DNA of 64,000 nt. Source: JABHIE01 sp964584805 (lineage in GTDB: Bacteria; Planctomycetota; UBA1135). The position numbers were made by a program, and so were the translations under genes. Below, in pieces: positions 63,086 to 64,000 of this stretch; position 1 is the stretch's first letter; every line of letters starts with the position of its first letter. Under the pieces are notes generated by a model. That model was given only the letters and a program-made list of their open reading frames with translations, was not told the origin of the DNA and did not search any database. The stretch lies in NCBI GenBank assembly GCA_964584805.1, contig CAZPAY010000001.1, forward strand, positions 1 through 64,000, read 5' to 3'.

Positions 63086-64000
63086 TTATGGGGTGGTCGT
63101 CTTCCGTAGTGGTAAAACGCGCAATTCCGTCACCGCTAAAACTCGCGGCTCAGCTGACTTTTCAGATTTACGCCAGATTCCACGGACGGCAACCTCGCGG
63201 CCCACAAAATCGCGCAAGTTATAGCGGCCATCGTAAGAATGAATAATGGCATTACGGCCGCTGCGAGAAACAGCAAAGGGGTAAGCGCGGTTTACAGCGG
63301 GGCGGAACTCAAGCCAACCTACTTCGATATAAGACTCAAGCGCAGTACGCGGTCGTGGGCGAGAAGATTCCGCCCGGGCTTTTGCGGCAGCTTCTGCAGC
63401 GGCGGCTTCATTTGCTAAAGAGGCACGGCGGCTTTCTGCTGCAAGAGCAGCCTCATAAAAGCGCCGCAAAGCATCAATTTTCCCAAGCGCCAATCGCGCG
63501 TCGTCTAAATCTTTCTGGACACTGCTATGCCAAATAATCGTGCCGAAAATCATTTCCATGCGATCCAATTTTTCAGCATCATAGGCATCCAAGTTTTTAG
63601 GAACATCCGCTGCCATCTTTGCCAAAATCACACTAGTGCGCAAAAGATGAGCATGAGGGTCTTTGGCTACATCTGCCGACAAAAAATCAGGTAGTTCCAA
63701 CCCACCTGGATTTTCGATTCGGTCAAGCCCCACCGTTTCCTTTTCCGCAAGGTCAACGGCGTTTTCAGCTGTCGGCTCATCACCTGCCGACGGCAGAGTT
63801 TCTTCAACGGGTCGAGGCAATGCGACAACCGCTCTGTTCTCGGCAAGGGTCGCCCAATTCTCCGCCCAAGCAACCCCCACAGAATCAAAATCAAGGTGGG
63901 CTGTCAAAACCCAAGCACCCATGTCTTCTTCGCCTGCGCGCACATGGAGCCAGCCCTCTTCTTCGAGCAAGACGACAACTTCTGTGCCTTTGGTCAAAAC
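63086..64000 (-). CDS. SH3-domain protein, N-terminus cut off by the window edge
   Basis: The open frame continues past 64000, so at least 304 codons are seen and the true start is outside. The first visible part (TKGTEVVVLLEEEGWLHVRAGEEDMGAWVLTAHL) is a bacterial SH3-like segment, usually binding cell wall or protein targets. A helical, Ala/Glu-rich stretch (about 125-215) could be a coiled coil, and the last 80 residues form a beta-rich domain. No enzyme motif is visible. It is probably exported, but the signal peptide would be outside the window. cstA follows 6 bp later. Confidence 0.65.
   Translation of the reverse strand, partial: VLTKGTEVVVLLEEEGWLHVRAGEEDMGAWVLTAHLDFDSVGVAWAENWATLAENRAVVALPRPVEETLPSAGDEPTAENAVDLAEKETVGLDRIENPGGLELPDFLSADVAKDPHAHLLRTSVILAKMAADVPKNLDAYDAEKLDRMEMIFGTIIWHSSVQKDLDDARLALGKIDALRRFYEAALAAESRRASLANEAAAAEAAAKARAESSRPRPRTALESYIEVGWLEFRPAVNRAYPFAVSRSGRNAIIHSYDGRYNLRDFVGREVAVRGIWRKSEKSAEPRVLAVTELRVLPLRKTTTP

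Noticed and set aside
1..64000. Mobile elements, CRISPR arrays, rRNA or a tRNA-Sec gene
   Set aside because: No direct repeat clusters, transposase-like genes, rRNA-like segments or elongated tRNA were seen. The gaps between genes are too short to hide them, although a full computer scan was not possible.

Overview
The window is dense, single-chromosome-like bacterial DNA (roughly 55-60% GC by eye) with no phage, insertion sequence, CRISPR array or rRNA. The longest stretch without an assigned gene is about 200 bp, so there is no gene-free region above 300 bp. A diderm (Gram-negative) cell is indicated by a LolCDE-like ABC transporter, many Sec signal peptides, a lipoprotein and HflK/HflC. 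The late menaquinone enzymes look like the futalosine branch (UbiA/UbiX/UbiD/UbiE-type proteins). With the DUF3857/transglutaminase proteins, a TMTC-like membrane glycosyltransferase and an atypical LexA, this fits a Planctomycetota-like or neighbouring lineage. That placement is an inference and I am not certain of the phylum.

Layout. 1-4990 (minus): leuS, a ubiD-type decarboxylase and a truncated secreted transglutaminase-like gene. 5018-5209 (plus): a solitary tRNA-Ala(GGC) with its own promoter and a strong intrinsic terminator. 5265-10049 (plus): lysS and an ABC transporter (permease, LolD-like ATPase, permease). 10046-16771 (minus): lexA-dinB-dnaE2, an SOS mutagenesis operon, then a secreted alpha/beta-hydrolase. 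A palindromic candidate LexA operator sits inside the lexA promoter. 16873-24347 (plus): two giant tandem DUF3857 paralogues; the second has lost its transglutaminase cysteine. 24319-32355: glutamate-cysteine ligase, selD, a plus-strand M36 metalloprotease, selA and an MFS transporter. selD is itself a selenoprotein gene with an in-frame TGA at codon 16, so its 5' end is missed by ordinary ORF calling. 32391-39417 (plus): recJ, a DedA/YqaA-like membrane protein, polA and a cation/proton antiporter with CBS domains. 39414-43403 (minus): hflK-hflC and a TMTC-like glycosyltransferase whose first membrane segment is encoded across a terminator-shaped hairpin. 43467-48834: a phosphodiesterase-family membrane protein, miaA, a pair of M16 peptidases (one catalytic, one not) and a small secreted protein. 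48835-57813 (minus): a seven-gene overlapping operon of propeller lipoprotein, ubiE, CPBP protease, ubiX, mqnP/ubiA, holA and mutL. 57997-61360 (plus): ruvB, a SpoIID-domain protein and tgt. 61361-64000 (minus): cstA and a truncated SH3-domain protein.

How it works together. The main themes are genome maintenance (polA, recJ, holA, mutL, ruvB, lexA-dinB-dnaE2), translation (leuS, lysS, tRNA-Ala, miaA, tgt, selA, selD), quinone synthesis, and a large secreted or envelope complement. Genes are packed tightly: many same-strand neighbours share 4-nt ATGA, GTGA or TTGA overlaps, and all seven tail-to-tail junctions overlap or abut.
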